Positions 18,699 to 29,342 of a stretch of DNA of 64,000 nucleotides are shown here, one piece after another. Every line of letters begins with the position of its first letter. Positions within the stretch are counted from its first letter, which is position 1. Origin of the DNA: Nonomuraea helvata (GTDB lineage Bacteria; Actinomycetota; Actinomycetes; Streptosporangiales; Streptosporangiaceae); assembly GCF_039535785.1 (NCBI RefSeq), contig NZ_BAAAXV010000001.1, positions 2,232,001 through 2,296,000 of the forward strand. The letters run 5' to 3'. The position numbers and the translations under genes were made by a program. The notes under the pieces were generated by a model. The model was not told the origin of the DNA and did no database searches. It worked only from the letters and a program-made list of their open reading frames with translations.

Positions 18699-20555
18699 TC
18701 ACTTCTTCTTGTCGGTGCTGGAATCGGTGGCGAGCGCGGCGACGAAGGCCTCCTGCGGGACCTCCACGCGCCCGACCATCTTCATCCGCTTCTTGCCTTC
18801 CTTCTGCTTCTCCAGCAGCTTGCGCTTACGGGAGATGTCACCGCCGTAGCACTTGGCCAGGACGTCCTTGCGGATGGCGCGGATGTTCTCGCGGGCGATG
18901 ACCCGGGCCCCGATGGCGGCCTGGATCGGCACCTCGAACTGCTGCCTGGGGATCAGCTCCCGCAGCTTCTTCGCCATGTCGACGCCGTACGTGTAGGCCT
19001 TGTCCTTGTGGACGATGGCGCTGAACGCGTCGACCGCCTCGCCCTGCAGCAGGATGTCGACCTTGACCAGGTCGGCCTCCTGCTCGCCGGCCGGCTCGTA
19101 GTCGAGCGAGGCGTAGCCACGGGTGCGCGACTTGAGCTGGTCGAAGAAGTCGAAGATGATCTCGCCGAGCGGCAGCGTGTAGCGGATCTCGACCCGGTCC
19201 TCCGACAGGTAGTCCATGCCCAGCAGCTGACCGCGCCGCCCCTGGCAGATCTCCATGATCGCCCCGATGAACTCGGCCGGCGCCAGGATCGTCGACTTGG
19301 TGACCGGCTCGAAGACCTGCGCGATCTTCCCGCCCGTCGGGAACTCCGACGGGTTGGTGACGGTGAGCTCCTTGCCGTCCTCCATGACCACGCGGTAGAC
19401 CACGTTGGGCGCGGTGGAGATCAGCGACAGGCCGAACTCGCGCTCCAGCCGCTCGCGCACGATCTCCATGTGCAGCAGCCCCAGGAACCCGACCCGGAAG
19501 CCGAACCCGAGCGCCGCCGAGGTCTCCGGCTCGTAGACCAGCGCCGCGTCGTTGAGCTGCAGCTTGTCGAGCGCCTCACGCAGCTCGGGATATTCGTCGC
19601 CGTCGATCGGATAGAGCCCGGAGAACACCATCGGCTTCGGGTGCTCGTAGCCGGCCAGCATGTCACCGGCGGGCTTGGTGGCCGAGGTGACGGTGTCACC
19701 GACGCGCGACTGGCGGACGTCCTTGACGCCCGTGATGAGGTAGCCCACCTCGCCGACGCCCAGGCCGAGGTCGGCGGGCTTGGGCTCGGGCGAGATGACG
19801 CCGATCTCCAGCGTCTCGTGGGTGGCGCTGGTGGACATCATGAGGATGCGCTCGCGCTTGCCCAGGTGGCCGTCCACGACCCGCACGTACGTGACGACGC
19901 CGCGGTACGTGTCGTACACCGAGTCGAAGATCAGCGCGCGGGCGGGCGCGTCGGCCTTGCCCACCGGGGCGGGCACCGTCTGGACCACGTGGTCGAGCAG
20001 CTCGCGCACGCCCTCGCCGGTCTTGCCCGACACCTTGAGCACGTCGGACGGGTCGCAGCCGATCAGCCCCGCCAGCTCCTCGGCGAACTTCTCCGGCTGC
20101 GCCGCCGGCAGGTCGATCTTGTTGAGCACGGGGATGATGTGCAGGTCGGCGTTCATGGCCAGGTAGAGATTGGCCAGCGTCTGCGCCTCGATGCCCTGGG
20201 CGGCGTCGACCAGCAGGATGGCGCCCTCGCACGCCTGCAGCGACCTGGACACCTCGTAGGTGAAGTCGACGTGGCCGGGCGTGTCGATCATGTTGAGCAC
20301 GTGGCCGTCCCACGGCAGCCGCACGGCCTGCGACTTGATGGTGATGCCGCGTTCGCGCTCGATGTCCATCCTGTCGAGGTACTGCGCGCGCATGGAGCGG
20401 TCGTCGACCACGCCGGTGATCTGGAGCATCCGGTCGGCAAGGGTCGACTTGCCATGGTCGATATGCGCGATGATGCAGAAGTTGCGGATCAACGCGGGGT
20501 CGGTCTGGCCAGGCTGAGTGCGCACCGAAGTCCGTTTCGACAGGGTTGAGGTCAA
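18699..20555 (-). CDS. lepA: elongation factor 4 (LepA)
   Basis: 618 aa if read from TTG 20555, close to the usual length. GTG 20525 (608 aa) is the alternative. The open frame reaches 21032, but that extension is antisense to the gene starting at 20581 and was rejected. GTPase motifs: [10 protein letters not shown] (G1), RGITIKSQ (G2), DTPGHVDF (G3) and NKIDLP (G4). The C-terminus has the LepA-specific [22 protein letters not shown]4 back-translocates stalled ribosomes and influences 30S biogenesis. Confidence 0.96.
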   Translation of the reverse strand: MTSTLSKRTSVRTQPGQTDPALIRNFCIIAHIDHGKSTLADRMLQITGVVDDRSMRAQYLDRMDIERERGITIKSQAVRLPWDGHVLNMIDTPGHVDFTYEVSRSLQACEGAILLVDAAQGIEAQTLANLYLAMNADLHIIPVLNKIDLPAAQPEKFAEELAGLIGCDPSDVLKVSGKTGEGVRELLDHVVQTVPAPVGKADAPARALIFDSVYDTYRGVVTYVRVVDGHLGKRERILMMSTSATHETLEIGVISPEPKPADLGLGVGEVGYLITGVKDVRQSRVGDTVTSATKPAGDMLAGYEHPKPMVFSGLYPIDGDEYPELREALDKLQLNDAALVYEPETSAALGFGFRVGFLGLLHMEIVRERLEREFGLSLISTAPNVVYRVVMEDGKELTVTNPSEFPTGGKIAQVFEPVTKSTILAPAEFIGAIMEICQGRRGQLLGMDYLSEDRVEIRYTLPLGEIIFDFFDQLKSRTRGYASLDYEPAGEQEADLVKVDILLQGEAVDAFSAIVHKDKAYTYGVDMAKKLRELIPRQQFEVPIQAAIGARVIARENIRAIRKDVLAKCYGGDISRKRKLLEKQKEGKKRMKMVGRVEVPQEAFVAALATDSSTDKKK

Positions 20556-20580
20556 GCGTCTTTCATGGTGACATGCCCGG

Positions 20581-21567
20581 ATGAATGCCCGAACCGTCAT
20601 CCGCCGCGGCCTGCGCCTGCTCACGCTTGCCTTGGCCATCGTGGTCGCGTTGGCCGCTCTGATCGCCGCCGCGCTCCGGCTCCAGTTTACCGGTGCCTCG
20701 GCGGCCTGGGCGAAGAGCACGGGCAACGACGCCCTGTGGCTGGGCCACATGTGGGTGGACGGCCGCCGTACGGAGCGTGACGTCGAGCAGCTGGCGGTAC
20801 GGCTGCGCACCACGGGCATCAAGGACGTGTACGTGCACTCGGGCCCTTTCGAGTGGGACGGCACGCTAAATCCCGCTAAATACCCCAGCGCCGGAAATTT
20901 CGTGAAGTGGATGCACGAGCGCCTCCCCGCGGTCCGCGTCTCCGCCTGGCTCGGCCAGTCCGTCGAGAACGGCCTCGACCTGGACGACCCCAAGGCCCGC
21001 GAGAACGTCCTGGCCGGGGTGGCCGCCATCATGAAGCAGGGCTACGACGGCATCCACTACAACTTCGAGCCGATCGGCGACGACGACACCGACTTCCTCG
21101 AGCTCCTCGACAGGACCCGGCAGCACACGAAGCTGCTGTCCACCTCCACCCCGCAGATCGAGCCGTACCCGGGGATGCGCCTGACCGCAAGGGCCGTTCT
21201 GGCCCACGACAAGTACTGGTCCGAGAGCTACTTCAAGCAGGTCGTGGACCGCGTGGACCAGGTCGCCGTCATGACGTACGACTCGTTCACGCCCCTGCAG
21301 TCCCTCTACGGCGGCTACGTGGCCCGCCAGGCCGAGCTGGCCCTGGACCTGGTGCCCGACGGCAAGTCCCTGCTCATCGGCGCGCCCGCCTACCACGACC
21401 ACGGCGTCGCGTGGGGCGACGGCGCGGAGAGCGTCGCCATGGCCGCGGACGGCGCTAAACTCGCGTTAACGGAGCACGGCCGCCGGGAGCGCTTCGGCCT
21501 GGCCCTCTACGTGGACTTCGCCGCCACCGAGGAGGACTGGCAGGAGTACATGACGCGCTGGCGTTGA
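20581..21567 (+). CDS. membrane-anchored GH18-like glycoside hydrolase domain protein
   Basis: 328 aa. A basic N-terminus and one hydrophobic helix (about 12-31) act as a signal anchor. The remainder looks like a TIM barrel: [13 protein letters not shown], then [16 protein letters not shown], which resembles the DGxDxDxE strand of family 18 glycosidases with the acidic residue kept as Glu, and VAVMTYDSF, the usual GH18 strand. Outside the cell it could act on chitin-like or peptidoglycan sugars, or only bind them. It is divergent from lepA by 25 nt. Confidence 0.7.
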   Translation: MNARTVIRRGLRLLTLALAIVVALAALIAAALRLQFTGASAAWAKSTGNDALWLGHMWVDGRRTERDVEQLAVRLRTTGIKDVYVHSGPFEWDGTLNPAKYPSAGNFVKWMHERLPAVRVSAWLGQSVENGLDLDDPKARENVLAGVAAIMKQGYDGIHYNFEPIGDDDTDFLELLDRTRQHTKLLSTSTPQIEPYPGMRLTARAVLAHDKYWSESYFKQVVDRVDQVAVMTYDSFTPLQSLYGGYVARQAELALDLVPDGKSLLIGAPAYHDHGVAWGDGAESVAMAADGAKLALTEHGRRERFGLALYVDFAATEEDWQEYMTRWR

Positions 21568-21677
21568 TTTGAGCAGGCACCTGAGTTTATTTGGTAACCT
21601 GTACAACTGCGTGTGGCGCGCCCTCTCTCGAGCCCGCGCGCCCATCCATCACTTCAGACTTTCACCGAGGCTTCTTC

Positions 21678-21947
21678 GTGGCGAACATCAAGTCCCAGGT
21701 CAAGCGCAACAAGCAGAACGAGAAGGCGCGTCTGCGCAACAAGGCGGTCAAGTCCTCCCTGAAGACGGCCGTCCGCAAGTTCCGCGAGGCCGCCGAGCAG
21801 GGCGACGTCGAGCAGGCCGTCGCGCTGCAGAAGGCCGCCGCCCGCCAGCTCGACAAGGCCGTCAGCAAGGGCGTCATTCACAAGAACCAGGCCGCCAACC
21901 GCAAGTCCGCGATCGCCAAGCAGGCCGCGGTGCTGGCCGCCAAGTAG
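21678..21947 (+). CDS. rpsT: 30S ribosomal protein S20
   Basis: 89 aa from GTG 21678, the standard length, with the S20 signature [20 protein letters not shown] and a C-terminal [10 protein letters not shown]20 binds 16S rRNA in the 30S body. A leader of about 110 nt separates it from the preceding gene, and a strong hairpin follows. lepA-rpsT proximity is typical for actinobacteria. Confidence 0.97.
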   Translation: MANIKSQVKRNKQNEKARLRNKAVKSSLKTAVRKFREAAEQGDVEQAVALQKAAARQLDKAVSKGVIHKNQAANRKSAIAKQAAVLAAK

Positions 21948-21964
21948 TACGCCTGGCGTAGCGA

Positions 21965-22002
21965 CGCCGCACTCCCTCCCGGGGTGCGGCGTTTTCGTTT
22001 TC
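21965..22002 (+). terminator. intrinsic terminator after rpsT
   Basis: CGCCGCAC (21965-21972) pairs with GTGCGGCG (21984-21991), followed directly by TTTTCGTTTT. This is the only classic stem plus T-run terminator noticed in the window. Confidence 0.92.
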
Positions 22003-22125
22003 CGCACCCTTTTGTCACAGTTTCGATATCACACGCCCGTATCGGGTGCGTCACCGTTGCAAAGATCACCTTGCCTCCCGTCCAGCATCTGCCCGAAGGT
22101 GCACTAAACGGGCGAGGGGGGATGC

Positions 22126-25100
22126 ATGCGGGGGCCGCTGGTCGTCAAGCGGGCGTTCAGTGAGCCGCTGCTCCTGCTGGCCGCGTTCGGCTCGATCCTG
22201 CTCGCCACGACCACGCTGGTCGCGCTGACGATGTACGCCTCCTCCATCGCCGACGCCGGTGTCCGCAGGACGATGGAGACGGCCTCGTACCGCCAGATCG
22301 CCGCCACCATCAGCGCCCCCGTGACGGCGCAGACGTTCCCGAAGTTCGACCAGGCCGTACGCGCCGAGCTCGGCAAGGCGTACACCAGGCCGCCCGCCCT
22401 CACCACCAGCTTCCGCTCGGACTCCTACGTCATGCCCGGCCAGGACGGCAGGGAGCGCCCGGAGCTGCTCAGGTTCGGCAGCTACGACGGCCTCGACCGG
22501 CACGCCAGACTCGTCTCCGGCGCCTGGCCGCACGCGGCCGGCGACCGGGTGGAGGCCGCGATCTCGCTGTCGGCGGCCTCGGCGACCGGGTTCAAGACGG
22601 GTCAGGAGTTCACCACGAAGGGCCGCCTGGACCCGCGCCCGGTCAAGGTGCACATCGTGGGCGTGTTCCAGCTCAATGATCCGTTCGGCGAGCGGTGGAC
22701 GGGTGAGCAGCTGCTCAGCCGGGGCGTGGATCGCGGCGACTTCACCACGTACGGGCCGCTGATGGTGCCGCGGGAGACGTTCGTCGCCCGCTTCGCCACG
22801 AACGTCAACGCCACCTGGACCGCCGAGCCCGACCTGCGCACGCTGACGCCCGCCCAGCTCCGGCCGATGGCCCGCGGGATCGACGAGGTGGGCGCGCGGC
22901 TGAAGGCGGACGGCTGCGGGAGCTGCGTGGCCGCCAGCCGGCTGCCCGAGATGCTGACCCAGCTCGACACCGCGTCCCTGGTGGCCCGCTCCACGATGCT
23001 GATCCCGGTGCTGCAGCTGCTGCTGCTGGCCGCGTACGCGCTGATGCTCACCGCGCGGCTGCTCGCGGACCACCGGCGCATGGAGGTGGCGCTGCTGCGC
23101 TCGCGCGGCGCGGGCACGGTGCGGCTGGCGGCGCTGGCGGGAGGCGAGGCGCTGCTGGTGGCGCTGCCGTGCGCGGTCGCCGCGCCGTTCCTGGGCCCGC
23201 CGCTGCTCGCGCTGGTCAACCAGTTGCCGTGGATCAAGGCGTCCGGGGTGCGGCTGGCGCCCTCGCCCGATCTGGGCACGTTCCTCGTCTCGTTCGGCGT
23301 GGCGCTGGCCGCGGCCGTGCTGCTGGTGCTGCCGGCGCTGGCGGGCGCGCGGCGCACGTACGTCGAGGAGCAGTCGGCGCGCGGCCGCGGCGGCGGGCGC
23401 GGGCTGATCGAGCGGGCGGGCGCGGACGTGGCGCTGCTGGTGGTGGCGGGGCTGGCGATCTGGCAGCTCCAGCACTACGGCGCACCGGTCACCGCGACGG
23501 CCGCCGGAGCGCTCGGCATCGACCCGCTGATCATCTCCGGTCCCGCGCTGGCCCTGCTCGCGGGCGGCATGCTGGGGCTGCGGCTGGTGCCGCGCATCTC
23601 GAACCTGGCCGAGCGGCTGACCTCCAGGCGGCCCACGCTCGCCCCGGCTCTGGGGGCGTGGCAGGTGAGCAGGCGGCCGCTCAAGTACGCGGGCCCCGCC
23701 CTGCTGCTGACCATGGCCATCGCGATCGGCGTCGTGTCCATGGCCACCGCGTCCACGTGGCGGGCCTCGCAGCTCGACCAGGCCCGCCACCAGGTAGGGG
23801 CCGATCTGCGGCTGTCAGGGCCGCCGGACGGGCCGGAGCTGGGGGCGCTCGGGCGCGGGACGGCGTTCGCGGCGCTGCCGGGCGTCACGGCGTACTCGCC
23901 GGGCTTCCGCGGGCAGACCGAGGTGAGCGGGGAGAGCGCGCTGCTGCTCGGCATGGACGCCGCCAAGCTAGGCACGCTGTTCCATATTCGTCCTGACCTG
24001 TCTCCTCAGCCGGTCGGTGAGATGTCACGCGCGCTGGTGGGAGACCAGGCGGGCAAACTGGACCTTCCGGGTCAGCCGTCCACGCTGACGCTCCGGGCCG
24101 AGGTGGACACCGACCTGCCGGCGCGCCTGGTGCTCTCCGACGCGCTGGGCGTGTGGCGTGATCTGCCGCTCGGCGTGCTGCACAAGGGCGAGAACCGGAT
24201 CGACCTCGACCTCCGCACTCTGGCCGGGCGCACCGGGAAGATCACGTACCCGCTGTCGCTGCGCGGCCTCGTCGCGAGCGCGCCGGAGGGCACCGCGAAC
24301 CTGACCCTGACCGGCCTCAGCGCCGACGGACGCGAGCTGACGGCCCCTCCGCCGGCCACCAAGGTGACGCGCTCCACGGTCGTCCCCTTCGCGCCGCTGC
24401 CCCGGCCAGGGCCGCTGCCCGTGGTGCTCACCGCCGACCTGGCCGCCTCGCTCAAGCTGGCCGCCGGGCAGGTCGGGCCCGCCAGCATCGACCGCAGGGT
24501 GCTCCAGGTCAAGGTGGTGGCTGTCGTGGAGAGCATGCCGACGACCGCCGCGGGGCAGAAGGCCGTGCTCGTCGACTGGGGGACGCTGCAGGCGTACGAG
24601 CTGGCCGCGGCGCAGCTGCCCAGACCCGCGACCGAATGGTGGCTCGCGGCGGGCGACACCGCGCCCGCGGTGAAGGCCCTCAAGTCCCGGCCCGAGTGGG
24701 ACGTGACCGCGCTCGACCAGCGGGAGCTGGCGGCCGAACTGCAGGACGACCCCCTGGCCAGCGGGCTGCAGGGAGCGTTGATGCTCGGGTTCCTGGCGGC
24801 GCTGGTGTTCGCGGCGCTCGGGTTCCTGGTGAACGCGGCCGTCGCGGCGCGGGAGCGCAGGGGCGAGTTCGCGATCCTGCGGGCGCTCGGGGTGAGCTCG
24901 AGGCAGGTGTTCGGGCTGCTGGCGATGGAGCAGGCGTTCGTCATCGGATTGTCCCTGGCCGCGGGCACCGGGCTCGCCGTGGTCGTCGGCGTGCTGGTGG
25001 TGCCGCACATCGTGCTGACCGGGCAGGCCTCGGCGGTCACACCGGGTGTGGTGCTCGACATCCCGTGGGGCGCCACCGTCGCGATGCTGGCGCTGGTGGC

Positions 25101-25179
25101 GGCCGTGCTGTTCGCCATCGTGGCCGGGCTGGCGCGCCGATTGCGCGGGCACCACGGGCAACTCGTGGAGGAACGGTGA
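22126..25179 (+). CDS. FtsX-type ABC transporter permease, long form
   Basis: 1017 aa. ATG follows GAGGGGGG. It has a signal-anchor helix near 12-38 and a large outside domain (about 60-280). Three helices follow (about 285-405), then further helices, a second outside region (about 550-870) and three final helices, i.e. two FtsX units in one chain. The last part has REEGE-like FtsX core ARERRGEFAILRALGVSSRQ. This architecture belongs to MacB/LolC-like mechanotransmission ABC systems, often used for lipoprotein or peptide handling. The next GTG overlaps its stop. Confidence 0.9.
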   Translation: MRGPLVVKRAFSEPLLLLAAFGSILLATTTLVALTMYASSIADAGVRRTMETASYRQIAATISAPVTAQTFPKFDQAVRAELGKAYTRPPALTTSFRSDSYVMPGQDGRERPELLRFGSYDGLDRHARLVSGAWPHAAGDRVEAAISLSAASATGFKTGQEFTTKGRLDPRPVKVHIVGVFQLNDPFGERWTGEQLLSRGVDRGDFTTYGPLMVPRETFVARFATNVNATWTAEPDLRTLTPAQLRPMARGIDEVGARLKADGCGSCVAASRLPEMLTQLDTASLVARSTMLIPVLQLLLLAAYALMLTARLLADHRRMEVALLRSRGAGTVRLAALAGGEALLVALPCAVAAPFLGPPLLALVNQLPWIKASGVRLAPSPDLGTFLVSFGVALAAAVLLVLPALAGARRTYVEEQSARGRGGGRGLIERAGADVALLVVAGLAIWQLQHYGAPVTATAAGALGIDPLIISGPALALLAGGMLGLRLVPRISNLAERLTSRRPTLAPALGAWQVSRRPLKYAGPALLLTMAIAIGVVSMATASTWRASQLDQARHQVGADLRLSGPPDGPELGALGRGTAFAALPGVTAYSPGFRGQTEVSGESALLLGMDAAKLGTLFHIRPDLSPQPVGEMSRALVGDQAGKLDLPGQPSTLTLRAEVDTDLPARLVLSDALGVWRDLPLGVLHKGENRIDLDLRTLAGRTGKITYPLSLRGLVASAPEGTANLTLTGLSADGRELTAPPPATKVTRSTVVPFAPLPRPGPLPVVLTADLAASLKLAAGQVGPASIDRRVLQVKVVAVVESMPTTAAGQKAVLVDWGTLQAYELAAAQLPRPATEWWLAAGDTAPAVKALKSRPEWDVTALDQRELAAELQDDPLASGLQGALMLGFLAALVFAALGFLVNAAVAARERRGEFAILRALGVSSRQVFGLLAMEQAFVIGLSLAAGTGLAVVVGVLVVPHIVLTGQASAVTPGVVLDIPWGATVAMLALVAAVLFAIVAGLARRLRGHHGQLVEER

Positions 25180-27743
25180 GGATCGCCCTGCTCGCCCGCG
25201 TGCACCTGGGCACGCTGGCCGTGCTCTTCGTGCTGGCGCTGAGCGCCTGCCTGCTGGTCGCGGGCCTGCCCAGGGCGATGCAGGCCTCGTACGACGAGGC
25301 ACTGCGCCGCTCGCTGGCCGCCGCCCCCGCGTGGCAGGCCGACCTGACGGTGAGCGTGGAGTCGCGTTCGCCGGAGGAGGATCTGCACGAACGCGGCCAG
25401 TTCGACCTCCGCGACCGCCGCTGGCACGAGATCCTGCCGGCGGCGCTGCGCCCGCTCGTGACCGGCGCGGGCCACATGAGCGCCAAGACCACCCTCACGC
25501 CCGTCACCGGGACCGCCGGCCAGACGTACATCAACCTGGGCTGGCTCTCGGACGCGGCCCAGCGCGTCGACTGGGTCCAGGGGCGCGCCCCCGGCAGGCC
25601 CTCGACGATGCGGTACGAAGGCGCGACGATCCCGGTGTTCGAGGTGGGCGTCGCGGAGGACGCCCAGCGCGAGATGGGCCTCCAGGTGGGCCAGCAGAAG
25701 ATGCTCGGCGAGAACGACTACGTCGCCGTGAAGATCGTCGGCGTCTTCAAGGCCAGGAATCCGGCAGACCGCTACTGGAGCCACAACCTCGAGATCCTGC
25801 AGGTCACCAAGATCCAGCCGCCGGGCGCGCTGGACTTCGAGAAGCACACCACGACCCTCATCTCCGATGAGGGACTGACCGCTCTCAGCAGCGAGGGACG
25901 CAACCTCTCCTACCACTGGATCCTGCCCATCGACCCCCGGGGGGCGAGCGCGCTGGCGGTGCCCGACCTGGACGCGGCGGTCGCCGAGTTCGGGCGGGTG
26001 GCCGCGCTGCAGTCCACGGGCAGCCCGTACCACCTGGACACCGGGCTGCCCAAGCTGCTCGCCGACTTCCGGGCCGCGCTGGGCACCGCGCAGACGGTGA
26101 TGTACCTGGTGCTCGGCGGGCTGCTGGCGGTGGCGCTCGGCGTGATCGCGCTGGCCGTGCTGCTGCTGACCGACCGGCTCGACCACACGCTGACCGTGGC
26201 CCGGGCGCGCGGCGGGTCGCTGCGTCAGGTGGCCGGGGCCGCGGCCACGGTGACCGGGATCGCGGTGATGCCCGCCGGTCTGGCCGGATATGGATTATCC
26301 TTCCTGGTCCCTGGCCCCGTGCTGCCGATCGTGCACCTGGGGCCGGCCGTCGTGGTCCTGGTGGCCATCGGGTTCGCCGCCGCCCGGGTGGCCCGCTCGC
26401 ATCGGACCCCGCTGCACGAGCGCCGCGACGACGTCGCCGCCGGCCGGGTCTCGGCTCGCCGCATCACGCTGGAGGTGCTGGTCGTGGCGCTCGCGCTGGC
26501 GGGGGCCTACCTGCTGCGGGCCCGCGGGCTGGCGGGCGGTGACCCGTTCCTGCTCCTGGTGCCGGTCGGGCTGACGCTGGCGGCCGCGTTGATCACCTTG
26601 CGCTGCTACCCGTACCCCTTGCGGCTCTTCGTCCGGCTGGCCGCGCGCGGGCGGGCGGCCGTGCCGTTCCTGGGACTGACCAGGGCGGCCAGGGCGCGCT
26701 CCGCCAGCGTGCTGCCGGTGCTGATCCTGCTGCCCGCGCTGGGCGTGTCGGTGTTCGCGGCGGTGATCTCCGACGGGATCGCGAGCACGCAGCAGCTGGC
26801 CGCCTGGCAGCAGGTCGGCGCGCCGATCAAGGTGACGTCGGAGGTCGAGATCCCGGCTGCCACGATCTCGCAGGTGCGCGGGCTCGCCGGGGTGGAGCAG
26901 GTGGTGACCGCCCAGACGGGACGGGTGCAGGTCGGGTACGGCGCGGAGAACGCGGAGGCCATCGCGGTGGACGTGGCGCAGTGGCGCCGGATCCTGGACG
27001 GCGCTACCGTGAGCCTGCCCGCCCTGTCCGATGGCGCGCTGGTCTCTCCCGAGCTGCGAGGGCGGGGGACGTTCGAGATCGGGTGGCAGTCGCGGGTCAG
27101 GCTCGCCACCCGGGGCGTGATCGACTCGGTGCCCGGTTTCTATACCGAAGGTAAGTTCATGGTCGTGCCTCTGAGCGTGCTGACCCGGCCGGCCGTGAAC
27201 ACGCTGCTGATCAAGGGAGACGTGTCTCCCGATGCGCTGGCGCGGCTGATCCCGTCGGCGAGCGTGAAGTCGCAGGAGCGGGCGTTGAGCGCCATCAGGG
27301 ACGATCCGCTCACCCGTACCGTGCGCTGGGCGCTGGTCGTGGTGACGGTGGCGCTGGGCTCGTACGCGCTGGTCGCAGTCGTGCTGTCGCTGGTCGTCGG
27401 CGCCGCCGAACGGGCGCGGGCGGTGTCGTTCCTGCGTACGCTCGGGCTGTCGGACCGCCAGGCGCAGCGGCTGACCGTGCTGGAGATCCTGCCCATGATC
27501 CTCCTGACCGCTCTGGTCGGGCTCGGCCTGGGCCTCTTCCTGCCGTACGCGCTCGGGCCCGGCGTGGACCTCGCGTCGTACGCCGGTGGCCTGCCTGTCG
27601 GCGGCTACTCGCTCGACCTGCTCATACCTCTTGCGCTGGCCGCCGGGCTCGCGGCCGTCGCCGTGCTCGGCGCGTACGCGCACACCGCCATCAGCCGTCG
27701 CCGCAACCTCGGCGCCGTCCTGCGAGTGGGGGACCTGACATGA
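25176..27743 (+). CDS. FtsX-type ABC transporter permease, second subunit
   Basis: 855 aa from GTG 25176, which overlaps the previous stop. Layout matches the upstream permease: a first helix (about 8-30), an outside domain to about 300, helix groups around 305-410 and 430-530, a second outside region and three C-terminal helices with the FtsX core AERARAVSFLRTLGLSDRQ. The two permeases probably form a heterodimer. ATGA overlap with the ATPase gene that follows. Confidence 0.9.
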   Translation: MRIALLARVHLGTLAVLFVLALSACLLVAGLPRAMQASYDEALRRSLAAAPAWQADLTVSVESRSPEEDLHERGQFDLRDRRWHEILPAALRPLVTGAGHMSAKTTLTPVTGTAGQTYINLGWLSDAAQRVDWVQGRAPGRPSTMRYEGATIPVFEVGVAEDAQREMGLQVGQQKMLGENDYVAVKIVGVFKARNPADRYWSHNLEILQVTKIQPPGALDFEKHTTTLISDEGLTALSSEGRNLSYHWILPIDPRGASALAVPDLDAAVAEFGRVAALQSTGSPYHLDTGLPKLLADFRAALGTAQTVMYLVLGGLLAVALGVIALAVLLLTDRLDHTLTVARARGGSLRQVAGAAATVTGIAVMPAGLAGYGLSFLVPGPVLPIVHLGPAVVVLVAIGFAAARVARSHRTPLHERRDDVAAGRVSARRITLEVLVVALALAGAYLLRARGLAGGDPFLLLVPVGLTLAAALITLRCYPYPLRLFVRLAARGRAAVPFLGLTRAARARSASVLPVLILLPALGVSVFAAVISDGIASTQQLAAWQQVGAPIKVTSEVEIPAATISQVRGLAGVEQVVTAQTGRVQVGYGAENAEAIAVDVAQWRRILDGATVSLPALSDGALVSPELRGRGTFEIGWQSRVRLATRGVIDSVPGFYTEGKFMVVPLSVLTRPAVNTLLIKGDVSPDALARLIPSASVKSQERALSAIRDDPLTRTVRWALVVVTVALGSYALVAVVLSLVVGAAERARAVSFLRTLGLSDRQAQRLTVLEILPMILLTALVGLGLGLFLPYALGPGVDLASYAGGLPVGGYSLDLLIPLALAAGLAAVAVLGAYAHTAISRRRNLGAVLRVGDLT

Positions 27744-28657
27744 ACCCGACCCTGTCCGAGCTGGAAGCCAGGGCCACCCGGGAGAAGGCCGCGTTCGGCG
27801 GCGACGCGCACATCGTGTGCGACAACCTGGTGCGCATCTACAAGACCGAGGGCGTCGAGGTCGTCGCCCTGCAGGGGCTCGACCTGGTGATCGACAAGGG
27901 CGAGCTGGTGGCCATCGTCGGCGCCTCAGGGTCGGGCAAGTCCACGCTGCTCAACGTGCTGTCGGGGCTGGACGTGCCGACGGCCGGGGTGGCGAGGGTG
28001 GCGGGGATGGACCTGCTGTCGATGAACGCCCGTGACCGGCTGCGGTACCGGCGGTCCGTGGTGGGCTTCATCTGGCAGCAGACCGCGCGGAACCTGCTGC
28101 CGTACCTGTCCGCCCGGGAGAACGTCGAGCTGCCGATGAAGCTGGCCGGGCGGCGTGGAGGGCGGGCTCTCGAGCTGCTGGAGCTGGTCGGGGTCGGCTA
28201 CTGCGCCGACCGCAAGGTTCCTGAGATGTCGGGCGGAGAGCAGCAGCGGGTGGCCATCGCCGTCGCGCTCGCGAACTCCCCGCAGCTCATCCTGGCCGAC
28301 GAACCCACGGGCGAGCTGGACAGCGAGACGTCGGAGCAGGTCTTCGACGCGCTGCGGAAGGCCAACAGGGAGCTGGGGGTGACCGTGGTCGTCGTGACGC
28401 ACGATCCGCTGGTGGCCGAGCAGGTGGACCGTACGGTGGGCATTCGCGACGGGCGTACCAGCAGCGAGACGCTGCGGCGCGAGGGCGCCGAGGGACAGAT
28501 CGTCGCCGAGGAGTACGCGGTGCTGGACCGGGTGGGGCGGCTCCAGCTGCCACGTGACTTCATGAGCGCCCTCCAGATGGAGCGGCGCGTACGCCTCGAG
28601 CTCGAATCCGACCACATCGGCGTGTGGCCCGCCCGGGAGGAGCCCTCTGATGACTGA
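27740..28657 (+). CDS. ABC transporter ATP-binding protein (MacB/LolD type)
   Basis: 305 aa. Walker A GASGSGKSTLLNVLSGLD, signature MSGGEQQRVAIAVAL, Walker B LILADEPTGELDSE and VVTHD switch. A C-terminal extension of about 60 residues after the core (from GRTSSETLRREG) is not part of the standard domain. It overlaps the next gene by 8 nt. Having two ATPases with two permeases suggests an asymmetric ATPase dimer. Confidence 0.93.
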   Translation: MNPTLSELEARATREKAAFGGDAHIVCDNLVRIYKTEGVEVVALQGLDLVIDKGELVAIVGASGSGKSTLLNVLSGLDVPTAGVARVAGMDLLSMNARDRLRYRRSVVGFIWQQTARNLLPYLSARENVELPMKLAGRRGGRALELLELVGVGYCADRKVPEMSGGEQQRVAIAVALANSPQLILADEPTGELDSETSEQVFDALRKANRELGVTVVVVTHDPLVAEQVDRTVGIRDGRTSSETLRREGAEGQIVAEEYAVLDRVGRLQLPRDFMSALQMERRVRLELESDHIGVWPAREEPSDD

Positions 28658-29342
28658 TTCGCCCCTGCTCGTGGTGGAAGGGCTGCGCAAGGTCTACCGC
28701 AGCGGGCCCAAGGAGGTCGTGGCGCTGCGGGAGGTGTCCTTCTCGGTGTTCCCCGGGGAGCTCGTCGCCGTGCGCGGGCGGTCCGGCTCCGGGAAGACGA
28801 CCCTGCTCAACCAGATCGGCGGCCTGGACAGACCGGACGCCGGGCGGGTGGTGGTCGACGGGCACGAGGTCACGGCCATGTCCGAGGACGCGCTGCTGGC
28901 CTTGCGGCGGGACGTGGTGGGGTTCGTGTTCCAGTCGTTCGGGCTGATCCCGGTGCTGTCGGCGGCGGAGAACGTCGGGGTGCCGATGCGGCTGCTGCGG
29001 ATGCCGGCGGAGGAGCGCGAGGCCCGCATCCGGCTGCTGCTGGCTCTGGTGGGGTTGGAGCAGCATGCCAACCAGCGGCCGTACGAGCTGTCCGGCGGGC
29101 AGCGGCAGCGGGTCGCCATCGCGCGGTCGCTGGCGAACCGGCCCCGGCTGCTGGTGGCCGACGAGCCCACCGGGCAGCTCGACTCGCAGACCGGGCGGCA
29201 GATCATGGAGCTGCTGCGGGCACTCGTACGGAGTGAAGGGGTCACGGCGCTGGTCGCCACCCATGACCCCAGCCTGATCACGCTGGCCGACCGGGTCCTG
29301 GAGATCAGCGACGGCGTCGTACAGGAGGCGGCACTCACCTGA
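28650..29342 (+). CDS. ABC transporter ATP-binding protein (MacB/LolD type)
   Basis: 230 aa. Walker A GRSGSGKTTLLNQIGGLD, signature LSGGQRQRVAIARSL, Walker B LLVADEPTGQLDSQ and VATHDPS. It has the compact size of LolD/MacB ATPases. The fourth gene of the cluster starting at 22126. Its 3' end overlaps the 3' end of the convergent MFS gene by 8 nt. Confidence 0.93.
   Translation: MTDSPLLVVEGLRKVYRSGPKEVVALREVSFSVFPGELVAVRGRSGSGKTTLLNQIGGLDRPDAGRVVVDGHEVTAMSEDALLALRRDVVGFVFQSFGLIPVLSAAENVGVPMRLLRMPAEEREARIRLLLALVGLEQHANQRPYELSGGQRQRVAIARSLANRPRLLVADEPTGQLDSQTGRQIMELLRALVRSEGVTALVATHDPSLITLADRVLEISDGVVQEAALT

Noticed and set aside
20556..21032. N-terminal extension of lepA
   Set aside because: No homology to LepA, antisense to the gene at 20581. 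Known LepA proteins begin about 15-20 residues before TDPALIRNF.
22066..23790. Minus-strand frame opposite the long FtsX permease
   Set aside because: Arg/Gln/His-rich shadow with no domain and no start signal.
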